21,921 bases of DNA. Source: an uncultured Eubacteriales bacterium (lineage in GTDB: Bacteria; Bacillota; Clostridia; Oscillospirales; Acutalibacteraceae). Shown piece after piece: positions 7,676 through 14,913 of this stretch. Location of the stretch: NCBI GenBank assembly GCA_900540235.1, contig UQEY01000032.1, forward strand, positions 1-21,921, written 5' to 3'. Under the pieces are notes generated by a model. The model ran no database searches, was not told the DNA's origin, and saw nothing but the letters and a program-made list of their open reading frames with translations. The position numbers were made by a program, and so were the translations under genes. Numbering within the stretch: the first letter of the stretch is position 1; each line of letters starts with the position of its first letter.

Positions 7676-8158
7676 TCATTTTTCCATATTGGACTTATTT
7701 TCTAATATATGAGTATAGGATAATGTTGTACTGTAATTTGCATGTCCCATAATTTTTTGAACAAAGTACGGCTCCATCTTTTTTTCAAAACATCTTGTTG
7801 CAAAAGTGTGTCTGAATGCGTGTGGATATATATTATCAATAAATCTTGGCTCTCGACCTTCATTTTGAGCATTATATCCTTCAATATTACGCATATTTTT
7901 AATGATAATTTGTGTGGTATGAGCTAAAGCATATCTGGTTAACGGAGAGCCATATTTTGTAGTAAAAACCAAATCACCAAATTCTTCTTTTGCTCTCTAT
8001 CTATTCCCCATTTTACTTTTACAAATATTCTGTTTATCTCTCCAGTCCTTAAATAACTGTTCCACATTACTAAAGAAAGGTATAGTTCTGAAACCTGATA
8101 TTGTTTTTGGAGAAGTTATCTCTTCATATTTTGTACCATCTATATATGCAGTTGACAT
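7676..8158 (-). pseudogene. Tyrosine recombinase (integrase) remnant, nonsense-interrupted
   Basis: From an ATG at 8158 one frame runs 161 codons to the TGA at 7678-7676, broken by a single TAG at 7999-7997 (codon 54), in GNR*RAKEEFGDLVF, where a Trp codon is likely in intact relatives. Before the stop is the SPKT...RTIPF stretch typical of Tn916/phage-type integrases. After it is the C-terminal catalytic part: HAFRH (the H-x-x-R box), the MGHANYSTT box, and the nucleophilic Tyr in SYTH. The N-terminal arm-binding and core-binding domains and the first catalytic Arg are missing: an in-frame TGA lies four codons upstream of the ATG, and the sequence soon reaches the tsf terminator. It is therefore inactive, unless the intact 98-codon C-terminal part has another use. 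It is probably the enzyme that inserted the element into tsf. Confidence 0.85.
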
Positions 8159-8190
8159 AGAACGTTTGCCTCATTTTTATTTGACATGTA

Positions 8191-8224
8191 AAAACGGCTT
8201 AAAACCGTTAGTTTTAAGCCGTTT
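8191..8224 (-). terminator. Terminator of the rpsB-tsf operon
   Basis: A perfect 14-bp stem (8192-8205 with 8211-8224, AAACGGCTTAAAAC and its complement) is followed on the minus strand by a run of T. It lies 31 nt after the tsf stop codon. As it is on the element side of the tsf-end repeat, it was probably supplied by the inserted element. Confidence 0.85.
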
Positions 8225-8255
8225 AAATCAAATTATTTAAATTTTTGCAGAAGTC

Positions 8256-8270
8256 TTAGCCGTTGATTTG
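8256..8270. repeat. Putative attachment site, tsf side
   Basis: These 15 bp are the last five codons of tsf, including the stop, and are repeated exactly at 6111-6125. The repeat starts precisely with the stop codon; sequences beyond it (8255 and lower) do not match. Confidence 0.65.
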
Positions 8271-9194
8271 CTTTGCAATTTCTTCAGCAAAGTTTTCTTC
8301 TCTCTTTTCAAGGCCGTCACCCTTCATCATTCTGATGAAGCCGTTGAGCTTGATTTCAGTGCCGAGTTCCTTAGCAACTGAAGCAACATAGCCCTTAACA
8401 TCACCCTGGAAAAGGTCTGAACGAACGAATTCCTGGTCAACAAGGCAGTTTTCCTTGTAGTACTTGCCCATCTTACCAGCGGCAATCTTAGCAAGAACTG
8501 CTTCAGGCTTAGAAGCCATCTTAGGGTCTTCTTTCATCTGAGCTGCAAGGATAGTCTTTTCGTGCTCAACTACTTCTTCAGGAACTGAAGCTTCGTCGAG
8601 ATATGCAGGGCTCATAGCTGCGATTTGCATAGCTACATTCTTGCCCATAGCATCAAATTCAGGAGCAGAAGCCTTAGATTCATCAGCTACATCAAAGCCA
8701 ACCATAACACCTACAGAGCCGCCGCCGTGAATATAAGTTGAAACAACGCCGTCCATTCTTTCAAAACGACGAACTTTCATATTTTCACCGATTGAAAGAA
8801 CAAGGTCATTAAGAGTTTCGGTAACAGTTCTGTCTGTACCGTCAAACTTTTCATCCTTGAGAACTTCAACATCGGCAGGGTCTGTTGCAAGAATAGTCTT
8901 AGCAACGCCCTCTACAAAGTTCATAAACTTTTCGTTCTTAGCAACGAAGTCTGTTTCAGAGTTAACTTCTACTACAACGCCCTTCTTAGCTTCGGCATCA
9001 TAGTAAGGAAGAACTACGCCTTCGGCAGCAATTCTTGTTGCTTTCTTAGCTGCAGCTGCAAGACCTCTTTCACGAAGAAAGTCAACAGCCTTGTCCATAT
9101 CACCGTCAGCTTCAACAAGAGCTTTTTTACATTCCATCATACCAACGCCGGTCTTCTCACGAAGAGCCTTAACATCTTGTGCTGTAAATGCCAT
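8256..9194 (-). CDS. tsf: Translation elongation factor Ts
   Basis: EF-Ts exchanges GDP for GTP on EF-Tu in the cytoplasm. The 312-aa protein begins with the UBA-like N-terminal domain (residues 1-55, with LREKTGVGMMECKKAL), followed by the core with SETDFVAKN, the motif that contacts EF-Tu. Length is normal for the family. The start is supported by TAGGAGGAT nine nt upstream. It follows rpsB by 39 nt, the usual order. Its last five codons serve as the probable integration site of the element at 6111-8270; the reading frame is intact. Confidence 0.97.
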   Translation of the reverse strand: MAFTAQDVKALREKTGVGMMECKKALVEADGDMDKAVDFLRERGLAAAAKKATRIAAEGVVLPYYDAEAKKGVVVEVNSETDFVAKNEKFMNFVEGVAKTILATDPADVEVLKDEKFDGTDRTVTETLNDLVLSIGENMKVRRFERMDGVVSTYIHGGGSVGVMVGFDVADESKASAPEFDAMGKNVAMQIAAMSPAYLDEASVPEEVVEHEKTILAAQMKEDPKMASKPEAVLAKIAAGKMGKYYKENCLVDQEFVRSDLFQGDVKGYVASVAKELGTEIKLNGFIRMMKGDGLEKREENFAEEIAKQING

Positions 9195-9233
9195 TATATT
9201 ATCCTCCTAAAAATAGTAAATGTTTATATTAAA

Positions 9234-9971
9234 TTATTCAGCAGCTTCTTCAGTTGCTTCTTCAGCAGTTTCTTCTGCTGTGTCGTTACCGTCTCTGCCT
9301 TCGATTACAGCGTCAGCGATTGCACCTGCAATAAGCTTAACTGCACGAATAGCATCATCGTTACCAGGAATAACATAGTCGATTTCATCCGGGTCACAGT
9401 TTGTATCAACGATAGCTACGATTGGAAGACCAAGCTTAATAGCTTCTGATACAGCGATTCTTTCCTTGCGAGGGTCAACGATGAACATTGCATCAGGAAT
9501 CTTCTTCATTTCTGTGATACCGCCAAGGTACTTTTCAAGCTTTTCGATTTCAAGTTCAAGACCGACAACTTCCTTCTTTGGGAGAAGGTCGAATGTGCCG
9601 TCTTCTCTCATAGCTTTAAGCTGAGCAAGACGAGCAACTCTGCCACGGATAGTCTTGAAGTTAGTAAGCATACCGCCGAGCCATCTTGCATTTACATATG
9701 GCATTGCGCAACGCTCTGCTTCTTCCTTAACTGATTCCTGAGCCTGCTTCTTTGTACCAACGAAGATGATTGAACCACCGTCTGCTGCGAGGTCACGAAC
9801 ATACATATAAGCTTCATCAAGCTTCTTAACAGTCTTCTGAAGGTCGATGATATAGATGCCGTTACGCTCTGTGAAGATGTATTCAGCCATTTTAGGGTTC
9901 CATCTTCTTGTTTGGTGTCCGAAGTGAACACCTGCTTCTAAAAGTTGTTTCATTGAAACTACATTTGCCAT
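9234..9971 (-). CDS. rpsB: 30S ribosomal protein S2
   Basis: S2 is a component of the small ribosomal subunit, required for S1 binding and mRNA engagement. The 245-aa protein shows the family signatures: MKQLLEAGVHFGHQTRRWNPKM at the N-terminus, ARWLGGMLTNFKTI in the centre and PDAMFIVDPRKE. The tail (after about 225) is an acidic Glu/Thr/Ala stretch built of short TAEE/EATEE units, common in Firmicutes S2. The ATG at 9971 is chosen because AAAGGAGG lies just upstream; the in-frame GTG at 10004 would place this site inside the coding region. It is the first gene of the rpsB-tsf operon. Confidence 0.97.
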   Translation of the reverse strand: MANVVSMKQLLEAGVHFGHQTRRWNPKMAEYIFTERNGIYIIDLQKTVKKLDEAYMYVRDLAADGGSIIFVGTKKQAQESVKEEAERCAMPYVNARWLGGMLTNFKTIRGRVARLAQLKAMREDGTFDLLPKKEVVGLELEIEKLEKYLGGITEMKKIPDAMFIVDPRKERIAVSEAIKLGLPIVAIVDTNCDPDEIDYVIPGNDDAIRAVKLIAGAIADAVIEGRDGNDTAEETAEEATEEAAE

Positions 9972-10001
9972 TATTATTTCCTCCTTTAAGGTTAATTCCT
10001 C

Positions 10002-10083
10002 CACACCGAGTATGGCAAAAGCCCATAAAAATCACCTAAGGCTTAACTCGAATGTGTGCGTATTCGTTTGTATTTCTACGAAT
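10002..10083 (-). promoter_or_regulatory. Folded rpsB leader, candidate autoregulatory site
   Basis: The roughly 114-nt rpsB leader (minus strand) begins with a 6-bp hairpin (10078-10083 with 10062-10067). A long-range stem follows: GTGTG/CACAC (10054-10058 with 10002-10006) continued by ACTCG/CGAGT (10046-10050 with 10007-10011), with a 3-nt bulge. Inside it a small hairpin TATGG/CCATA can form. The stem ends just before a GGAGGAATT, upstream of the true ribosome-binding site. Ribosomal-protein leaders of this kind often bind the product; that role is inference. Confidence 0.4.
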
Positions 10084-10091
10084 GCTGGAAC

Positions 10092-10120
10092 ATTATAACA
10101 AAAAAGGCTTGAAAAATCAA
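10092..10120 (-). promoter_or_regulatory. rpsB-tsf promoter, overlapping the trpS terminator
   Basis: On the minus strand TTGATT (10120-10115), an exact 17-nt spacer and TATAAT (10097-10092) preceded by TG (extended -10) form a strong sigma-A promoter. The -35 hexamer lies within the loop and 3' arm of the upstream operon's terminator. The predicted start is near 10085. Confidence 0.75.
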
Positions 10121-10128
10121 GCCTTTTT
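10101..10128 (-). terminator. Terminator of the glyA-trpS run
   Basis: The stem AAAAAGGCTTGA / TCAAGCCTTTTT (10101-10112 with 10117-10128) is followed on the minus strand by T residues and begins 5 nt past the trpS stop codon. It shares sequence with the rpsB promoter. Confidence 0.85.
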
Positions 10129-10133
10129 AATAA

Positions 10134-11147
10134 TTATTTTAACACAAAGCCAACTTTTTTCATAACCTTATCAAGTGTACGCTGAGATACTTTTTGAGCA
10201 GTTTGCGCACCTTGCGTCCATTTTTCCTGAAGGAATGCTTTATCCTTAATAAGTTCGTTATAACGCTTTTGAACAGGTTCGAGTTCCGCAACAACGGCTT
10301 CACCTACAGCAGACTTAAAGTCGCCGTAGCCTTTTCCTGCAAATTCAGCTTCAATAGCATCAAAATCTTTACCTGTAACTGCAGAGTAAATTGACATCAA
10401 GTTATTGATACCGTCCTTGCCGTCTGCATAGCGAACACTCATTTCACTGTCGGTGACAGCGCTCTTAAATTTCTTCATAATTACGCTTGGGTCATCTGTT
10501 AGGTAAACAGTGCCCTTTGGGTTAGGGTCAGACTTACTCATTTTCCTTGTTGGGTCTGCAAGACTCATAACCTTAGCCGCAGTCTTTGTAATATAAGGCT
10601 CAGGAACGGTAAAAACATTACCGTAGATTCCGTTGAAACGCTCAGCAATATCCCTTGTAATTTCAAGGTGCTGCTTTTGGTCAACGCCTACAGGAACAAC
10701 ATCAGCCTGATAAAGAAGAATATCGGCAGCCATAAGCGACGGATAAGTGAAAAGACCTGCGTTAACATTATCTGCGTGTTGCTGAGATTTATCCTTAAAC
10801 TGTGTCATACGGCTGAGCTCGCCAAACTGAGTATAGCAATTAAGTATCCAAGCAAGCTGAGAATGTTGCGGCACATGCGACTGAATGAAAAGTATACTCT
10901 TATCAGGGTCAAGACCTGTTGCCATAAGCAAAGCATAAAGCTGAGTAGTTTGCTCTCTAAGCTTTTTAGGGTCCTGCCTTACTGTAATTGAATGTAAATC
11001 GGCAATTCCAAAAACAGTATCAAAATCATCCTGAAAGTCTTTCCAGCCACGCATAGCACCGAGATAGTTGCCCAAAGTAGGAACACTTGTAGGCTGAATA
11101 AGAGAAAGGCTTCTTTTTTTGCGTTCTTTTTTAATTTCTTCTGACAT
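10134..11147 (-). CDS. trpS: Tryptophanyl-tRNA synthetase
   Basis: TrpRS attaches tryptophan to tRNA-Trp. The 337-aa protein is a class I synthetase with the HIGH-like box TLGNYLG (residues 24-30), the GVDQKQHLEITRDIAERFN tract that lines the active site, and KMSKS at 202-206. Length matches bacterial TrpRS. An additional highly charged N-terminal stretch (residues 2-12, EEIKKERKKRS) precedes the catalytic fold. The ATG is preceded by CGGAGAAATAATT. The gene follows the aminotransferase by 14 nt and is the last of the run. No T-box is seen directly upstream, so specific tryptophan-responsive control of this gene is not evident. Confidence 0.97.
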   Translation of the reverse strand: MSEEIKKERKKRSLSLIQPTSVPTLGNYLGAMRGWKDFQDDFDTVFGIADLHSITVRQDPKKLREQTTQLYALLMATGLDPDKSILFIQSHVPQHSQLAWILNCYTQFGELSRMTQFKDKSQQHADNVNAGLFTYPSLMAADILLYQADVVPVGVDQKQHLEITRDIAERFNGIYGNVFTVPEPYITKTAAKVMSLADPTRKMSKSDPNPKGTVYLTDDPSVIMKKFKSAVTDSEMSVRYADGKDGINNLMSIYSAVTGKDFDAIEAEFAGKGYGDFKSAVGEAVVAELEPVQKRYNELIKDKAFLQEKWTQGAQTAQKVSQRTLDKVMKKVGFVLK

Positions 11148-11161
11148 AATTATTTCTCCGA

Positions 11162-12349
11162 TTATCTATATGATTTTGCAACTTCTCCGAGCGCCTTAAT
11201 ACCATTGATTATACCGTCGTCGGTAGGAGTTGAGAAGTTAAGACGAATATAGTGCGACGCTTGAGTATCATCCATAAGAAAAGCGTTACCCGGAACAACG
11301 GCTACATTCTTTTCTACTGCTTTTTTAACAAACTCAAGCATATCTACATAGTCAGGAAGTTTGCACCAAACGAAAAGTCCGCCCTCCGGCTTAACATATT
11401 CAACGAAATCACCGAGATGCTCGTCAATGCAGTCGCACATAAGATTAAGTTTATTGCGATAGATATCCTGAATATGCTTAATATGAGCGTCAACATCATA
11501 CTGCTTAAACCATTCGTCAACAATCATTTGGTTAAGGCAAGCGGTATGAACATCCGATGCCTGTTTACCTACTGTCATTTTAGCGGTAACAGCTTTAGGA
11601 GCAATACAATATGCAACACGAAGACCCGGCGAAAGAATCTTTGAAAACGAACCTGCATAAATAACAATACCGTCTTCGTCCATAGATTTAATTGTAGGTA
11701 AAGCTTCACCGTGAACTCTTAAATCACCATATGGGTTATCCTCAAGAATCATAATGCCGTACTGCTTGGCAAGTGCGTAGAGTTTCTTTCTCTTTTCAAG
11801 GGACATAGTTGCGCCCGATGGGTTTTGGAAATTAGGAATAGTATAGATAAACTTAGCGTTAGGTGTAGTTTTAAGCACTTCTTCAAGTGCGTTAACATCC
11901 ATACCGTCAGCTTCAACGGGAACACCTTTAAGTTTACAGCCATATGAGCGGAAACAGTTGAGTGAACCGATGAACGACGGTTCTTCACAAATAACGGTAT
12001 CTCCCTCGTTGCAAAGAACTTTTGTTGCAAGGTCCATAACCTGAGTAGCACCGGAAACAATAAGGATATCGTCAAAGTCTTTGCCGATATTTTCGTGCTT
12101 TTTCATCCAAGATTTGATAGTATCACGAAGCGGTTGATAACCCTCGGACACGCCGTACTGAAGTGCATCTATAGGACGGGTATCAAGAATTTCCGACGCA
12201 ATAGCCCTAACTTCTTCAACCGGGAAAGCGTCAGGTGCAGGGTTACCTGCTGCAAGAGGAATAATTTTCGGGTCTGCTGTCGCTTTAAGTATTTCTCTTA
12301 TAGCGCTTGGCTGGAGAGAAGAAATTTTATTAGAAAATGTGTATTCCAT
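11162..12349 (-). CDS. PLP-dependent class I aminotransferase
   Basis: This is a 395-aa fold-type I aminotransferase. Visible active-site features are SGATQ (cofactor phosphate loop, residues 99-103), NFQNPSG (N176 region), DNPYG (D204, Y207), the PLP lysine K237 in SFSKILSPGLR, and the C-terminal IRLNFS arginine that binds the substrate carboxylate. The sequence is closest in style to the MocR-like/LysN/KAT group of 2-aminoadipate or aromatic aminotransferases, but lacks a DNA-binding domain. The exact amino donor cannot be read from sequence. GAAGG about 9 nt upstream supports the ATG. It is 24 nt after the glycerophosphotransferase gene and 14 nt before trpS, so it is probably cotranscribed with both. 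Confidence 0.9.
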   Translation of the reverse strand: MEYTFSNKISSLQPSAIREILKATADPKIIPLAAGNPAPDAFPVEEVRAIASEILDTRPIDALQYGVSEGYQPLRDTIKSWMKKHENIGKDFDDILIVSGATQVMDLATKVLCNEGDTVICEEPSFIGSLNCFRSYGCKLKGVPVEADGMDVNALEEVLKTTPNAKFIYTIPNFQNPSGATMSLEKRKKLYALAKQYGIMILEDNPYGDLRVHGEALPTIKSMDEDGIVIYAGSFSKILSPGLRVAYCIAPKAVTAKMTVGKQASDVHTACLNQMIVDEWFKQYDVDAHIKHIQDIYRNKLNLMCDCIDEHLGDFVEYVKPEGGLFVWCKLPDYVDMLEFVKKAVEKNVAVVPGNAFLMDDTQASHYIRLNFSTPTDDGIINGIKALGEVAKSYR

Positions 12350-12373
12350 TAATTTAGCCTTCTTTATAATAAA

Positions 12374-13480
12374 TTAAACAAGCATTGAAATAAATTTTGC
12401 AAGTATCTCAGCATTGTTTGCTTTTGTATTTTCAACATAATCGGACTTAAATTTATAAAGCGAGTCAAAATCATAATTATTTGATTTGATTGAGTTTACA
12501 AGTTGTTCGGCATCTTCAAAAGTAGCAGTTGGCATTTCCTCTTTAAGTTCGACATTAATTCCACGCTCCTTGGAGTATTCGTCATAATCGGGAACGAAGA
12601 AGTAAAGCGGTTTCATAAGCACACTTGCTTCAAATGCGCAAGCCGAATAGTCGGTAATGATAACATCGGCAACTTTCATTAAGTCGTAAGTAGAAAACCT
12701 TCCGGAATATGAAAATTCATCTTCAACTTTAATTTTAGAAAAAAGAGGATGAGCGCTTATAATAAGGTGGTAGCCCTCAAGACCTCTAAACTCAACTTTA
12801 AGCATTTCAGCCACATACGCTTCCCTGTCACGAAAAGTAGGAAGATAAAGCACGATTTTATCGTGGCTCAAACCGGGATTTTCACTGAAAAACCTTGATG
12901 ACGCATTATTATCGGTCAAAATATCGTCAACCCTCGGAAGCGAGCAAATCTTAATTTTACTGCTGTCGCAACCGAAAGCCTCCATATAAAACTTAGCCGT
13001 CTTTTTACTCGGAGCAAGAACATAGTCGTAATTTTTATGCATACACATAGCACGGCTTACTTTTTCATCCCTGCCCTCTTTGGTGCCTACGCTTTGAAGA
13101 CCGAACTTTTTAAGCGCACCCAGAGCGTGCCACATTTGAATAACTTTAAGGCTCTTTTTATGCCTAAGGCACGAAACGGTAATTGAATAAGTATCAAGAA
13201 TCGCAACTTTTGAAGTAGCGAGATAATACATATCGCCTATAACTGAAAAACAGTACGATATTTTACCGAAAAAGCCGTCGGGAATCATCCTGAGCCTGAA
13301 CACTTGCTCGGTATTCGGACATTCCTTTTTTACAGCTTCTTCAAGAAGCCTCATATCAAGGCTTTTATCATTACTTTGCCTCGAAAGGTAAACTATCCTG
13401 TTTTTAGTTTTAAACAACTTAATAGGTGCATATAAAATCCCAAGTCCGAATTTTAATATACTTATAAGTAATACTTTCAT
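12374..13480 (-). CDS. CDP-glycerol glycerophosphotransferase family protein
   Basis: This 368-aa protein is of the TagB/TagF type, transferring glycerol-phosphate (or a related polyol-phosphate) from a CDP donor onto a membrane-linked acceptor during teichoic-acid-like polymer synthesis. Typical signatures are WHALGALKKFG (catalytic-region His), the DYVLAPS segment, LPTFRDRE, and TDYSACAFEASVLMKPLYFFVPDYDEY. The hydrophobic, basic N-terminus (about 1-24) suits a peripheral membrane enzyme. I chose the ATG at 13480, 4 nt after the glyA stop, over an in-frame start at 13510 that would overlap glyA; the ribosome-binding site (GAGTG) is weak, suggesting translational coupling. It is a lone cell-envelope gene within a housekeeping run. 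Single-unit priming versus polymerisation cannot be told. Confidence 0.87.
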   Translation of the reverse strand: MKVLLISILKFGLGILYAPIKLFKTKNRIVYLSRQSNDKSLDMRLLEEAVKKECPNTEQVFRLRMIPDGFFGKISYCFSVIGDMYYLATSKVAILDTYSITVSCLRHKKSLKVIQMWHALGALKKFGLQSVGTKEGRDEKVSRAMCMHKNYDYVLAPSKKTAKFYMEAFGCDSSKIKICSLPRVDDILTDNNASSRFFSENPGLSHDKIVLYLPTFRDREAYVAEMLKVEFRGLEGYHLIISAHPLFSKIKVEDEFSYSGRFSTYDLMKVADVIITDYSACAFEASVLMKPLYFFVPDYDEYSKERGINVELKEEMPTATFEDAEQLVNSIKSNNYDFDSLYKFKSDYVENTKANNAEILAKFISMLV

Positions 13481-13484
13481 ATTA

Positions 13485-14738
13485 TCACTCGTAAAGCGGA
13501 TACTTTGCACAAATTTCTGCTACGCCGTTTGTGATATAATCTTTTTGATTATCAAAGTCGGTAACAGCAAGGGTAATATATTCTGCAATCTTGTCCATAT
13601 CGTCGGTATTAAGACCCCTTGTGGTAGCGGCAGGAGTACCGATACGAACACCTGAGGTAACGAACGGTGAAAGCGGTTCGTTAGGAACGGTATTCTTATT
13701 AAGAGTAATATGAACTTCGTCAAGTCTGTTTTCAAGTTCCTTACCTGTCACGCCTGTACCACGAAGGTCAAGGAGGCAAAGATGGTTGTCTGTACCGCCC
13801 GAAACAAGCTTCATACCTCTGTTCATAAGACCGTCGGCAAGAGCTTTTGCATTTTCAATAACTCTCTTTTGATATTCGTTAAATTCAGGTTTAAGAGCTT
13901 CACCGAAGCAAACAGCCTTACCTGCGATAACATGCATAAGAGGTCCGCCCTGAGTACCCGGGAATACAGCAGAATTAAGCTTTTTGATAAGATATTCGTT
14001 ATTGCAAAGGATAAGACCGCCACGAGGACCACGGAGAGTTTTATGAGTAGTGGTGGTTACAACATCTGCATAAGGAATAGGAGATTGATGAAGACCTGCG
14101 GCAACAAGACCTGCAATATGAGCCATATCAACCATAAACATAGCGCCGTTAGCGTGAGCAATGTCAGCCATAGTTTTAAAATCAATTTCCCTTGGATAAG
14201 CAGAAGCACCTGCTACAACAAGCTTAGGCTTAACTTTATTAACCTGCTTTGCAAATTCCTTATAATCGATAAAACCGTTTTCGTCAACACCATAAGCAAC
14301 GAAATTGAAATACTTACCGCTGATATTTGCAGGTGAACCGTGAGTAAGGTGACCGCCGTTATCAAGGCTCATACCCATAACGGTATCGCCCGGTTTAAGA
14401 AGTGCAAGATAAACAGCAGTGTTAGCCTGAGCACCTGAATGAGGCTGAACATTTGCATAGTTGCATTTGAAAAGTTCACAAGCTCTTTTAATAGCAATGT
14501 TTTCAACAATATCAACATATTGGCAACCGCCGTAGTAACGCTTTGCAGGCAAACCCTCGGCATACTTATTTGTAAGCACACTGCCCATAGCTGCCATTAC
14601 TTGTGGTGAAACAAGGTTTTCAGAAGCAATAAGTTCAATATTGTCACGCTGGCGCTTGAGTTCAAGAGCCATTGCATCTGCAACTTCCTTATCTGTTTCG
14701 GCAACCTTGCCTATTGAATCGTAATAATCTGAATACAT
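13485..14738 (-). CDS. glyA: Serine hydroxymethyltransferase
   Basis: SHMT interconverts serine and glycine with tetrahydrofolate, the main one-carbon source for purine, thymidylate and methionine synthesis. The 417-aa protein has the usual length and signatures: RQRDNIELIASEN (31-41), YAEGLPAKRYYGG (59-71), VQPHSGAQAN (97-106), VDMAHIAGLVAAG (203-215), and the PLP-binding lysine K233 in TTTTHKTLRGPRGG. TTGGAGGACC upstream fixes the ATG at 14738. It is the first gene of the minus-strand run and is divergent from yebC. The downstream gene starts 4 nt after its stop codon. Confidence 0.98.
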   Translation of the reverse strand: MYSDYYDSIGKVAETDKEVADAMALELKRQRDNIELIASENLVSPQVMAAMGSVLTNKYAEGLPAKRYYGGCQYVDIVENIAIKRACELFKCNYANVQPHSGAQANTAVYLALLKPGDTVMGMSLDNGGHLTHGSPANISGKYFNFVAYGVDENGFIDYKEFAKQVNKVKPKLVVAGASAYPREIDFKTMADIAHANGAMFMVDMAHIAGLVAAGLHQSPIPYADVVTTTTHKTLRGPRGGLILCNNEYLIKKLNSAVFPGTQGGPLMHVIAGKAVCFGEALKPEFNEYQKRVIENAKALADGLMNRGMKLVSGGTDNHLCLLDLRGTGVTGKELENRLDEVHITLNKNTVPNEPLSPFVTSGVRIGTPAATTRGLNTDDMDKIAEYITLAVTDFDNQKDYITNGVAEICAKYPLYE

Positions 14739-14785
14739 ATTAGGTCCTCCAATTTTTTTGTGATTTTATATAATTATACATATCT

Positions 14786-14814
14786 ATAATATCATACAGC
14801 GAGTAAATATACAA
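14786..14814 (-). promoter_or_regulatory. glyA promoter
   Basis: On the minus strand TTGTAT (14814-14809), a 17-nt spacer and TATTAT (14791-14786) predict a start near 14779 and a leader of about 40 nt. No riboswitch-like structure fits in this short leader. Confidence 0.55.
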
Positions 14815-14837
14815 TAACTAATTTTAAAAATACGCAC

Positions 14838-14866
14838 TTGATATATAGCAAATAATATGTTAAAAT
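14838..14866 (+). promoter_or_regulatory. yebC promoter
   Basis: TTGATA (14838-14843), a 17-nt spacer and TAAAAT (14861-14866) preceded by TGT (extended -10) point to the yebC ATG at 14914. The glyA and yebC promoters are back to back about 24 bp apart. Confidence 0.65.
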
Positions 14867-14913
14867 AGCAAAGTTAAATATATAAAATTATAATTAATGT
14901 TAGGAGTGAAAAT

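Larger units (their letters stand above)
6111..8270. mobile_element. Degenerate integrated element at the 3' end of tsf
   Basis: The element spans about 2.15 kb and is bounded by exact 15-bp direct repeats of the tsf 3' end. It carries a tyrosine-recombinase pseudogene close to the tsf-side end and one HEPN-domain gene, and is visibly more AT-rich than the flanking operons. Site-specific recombinases often use the 3' end of conserved genes and restore the coding end, as here. It has no other recognisable mobility or replication genes and is probably immobile. A chance 15-bp match in 22 kb is not negligible alone; its exact placement at the stop codon and the neighbouring integrase make the case. 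Confidence 0.6.

Noticed and set aside
9972..10004. In-frame GTG start adding 11 residues to S2
   Set aside because: The extension encodes the ribosome-binding site of the normal ATG (AAAGGAGG), and S2 proteins start at MANV or similar.
11148..11161. T-box or tryptophan leader for trpS
   Set aside because: The gap to the upstream gene is only 14 nt, with no room for such a leader.
13710..14336. 208-codon open frame on the plus strand
   Set aside because: It is wholly antisense to glyA, whose coding sequence is certain; the translation has no recognisable domain.
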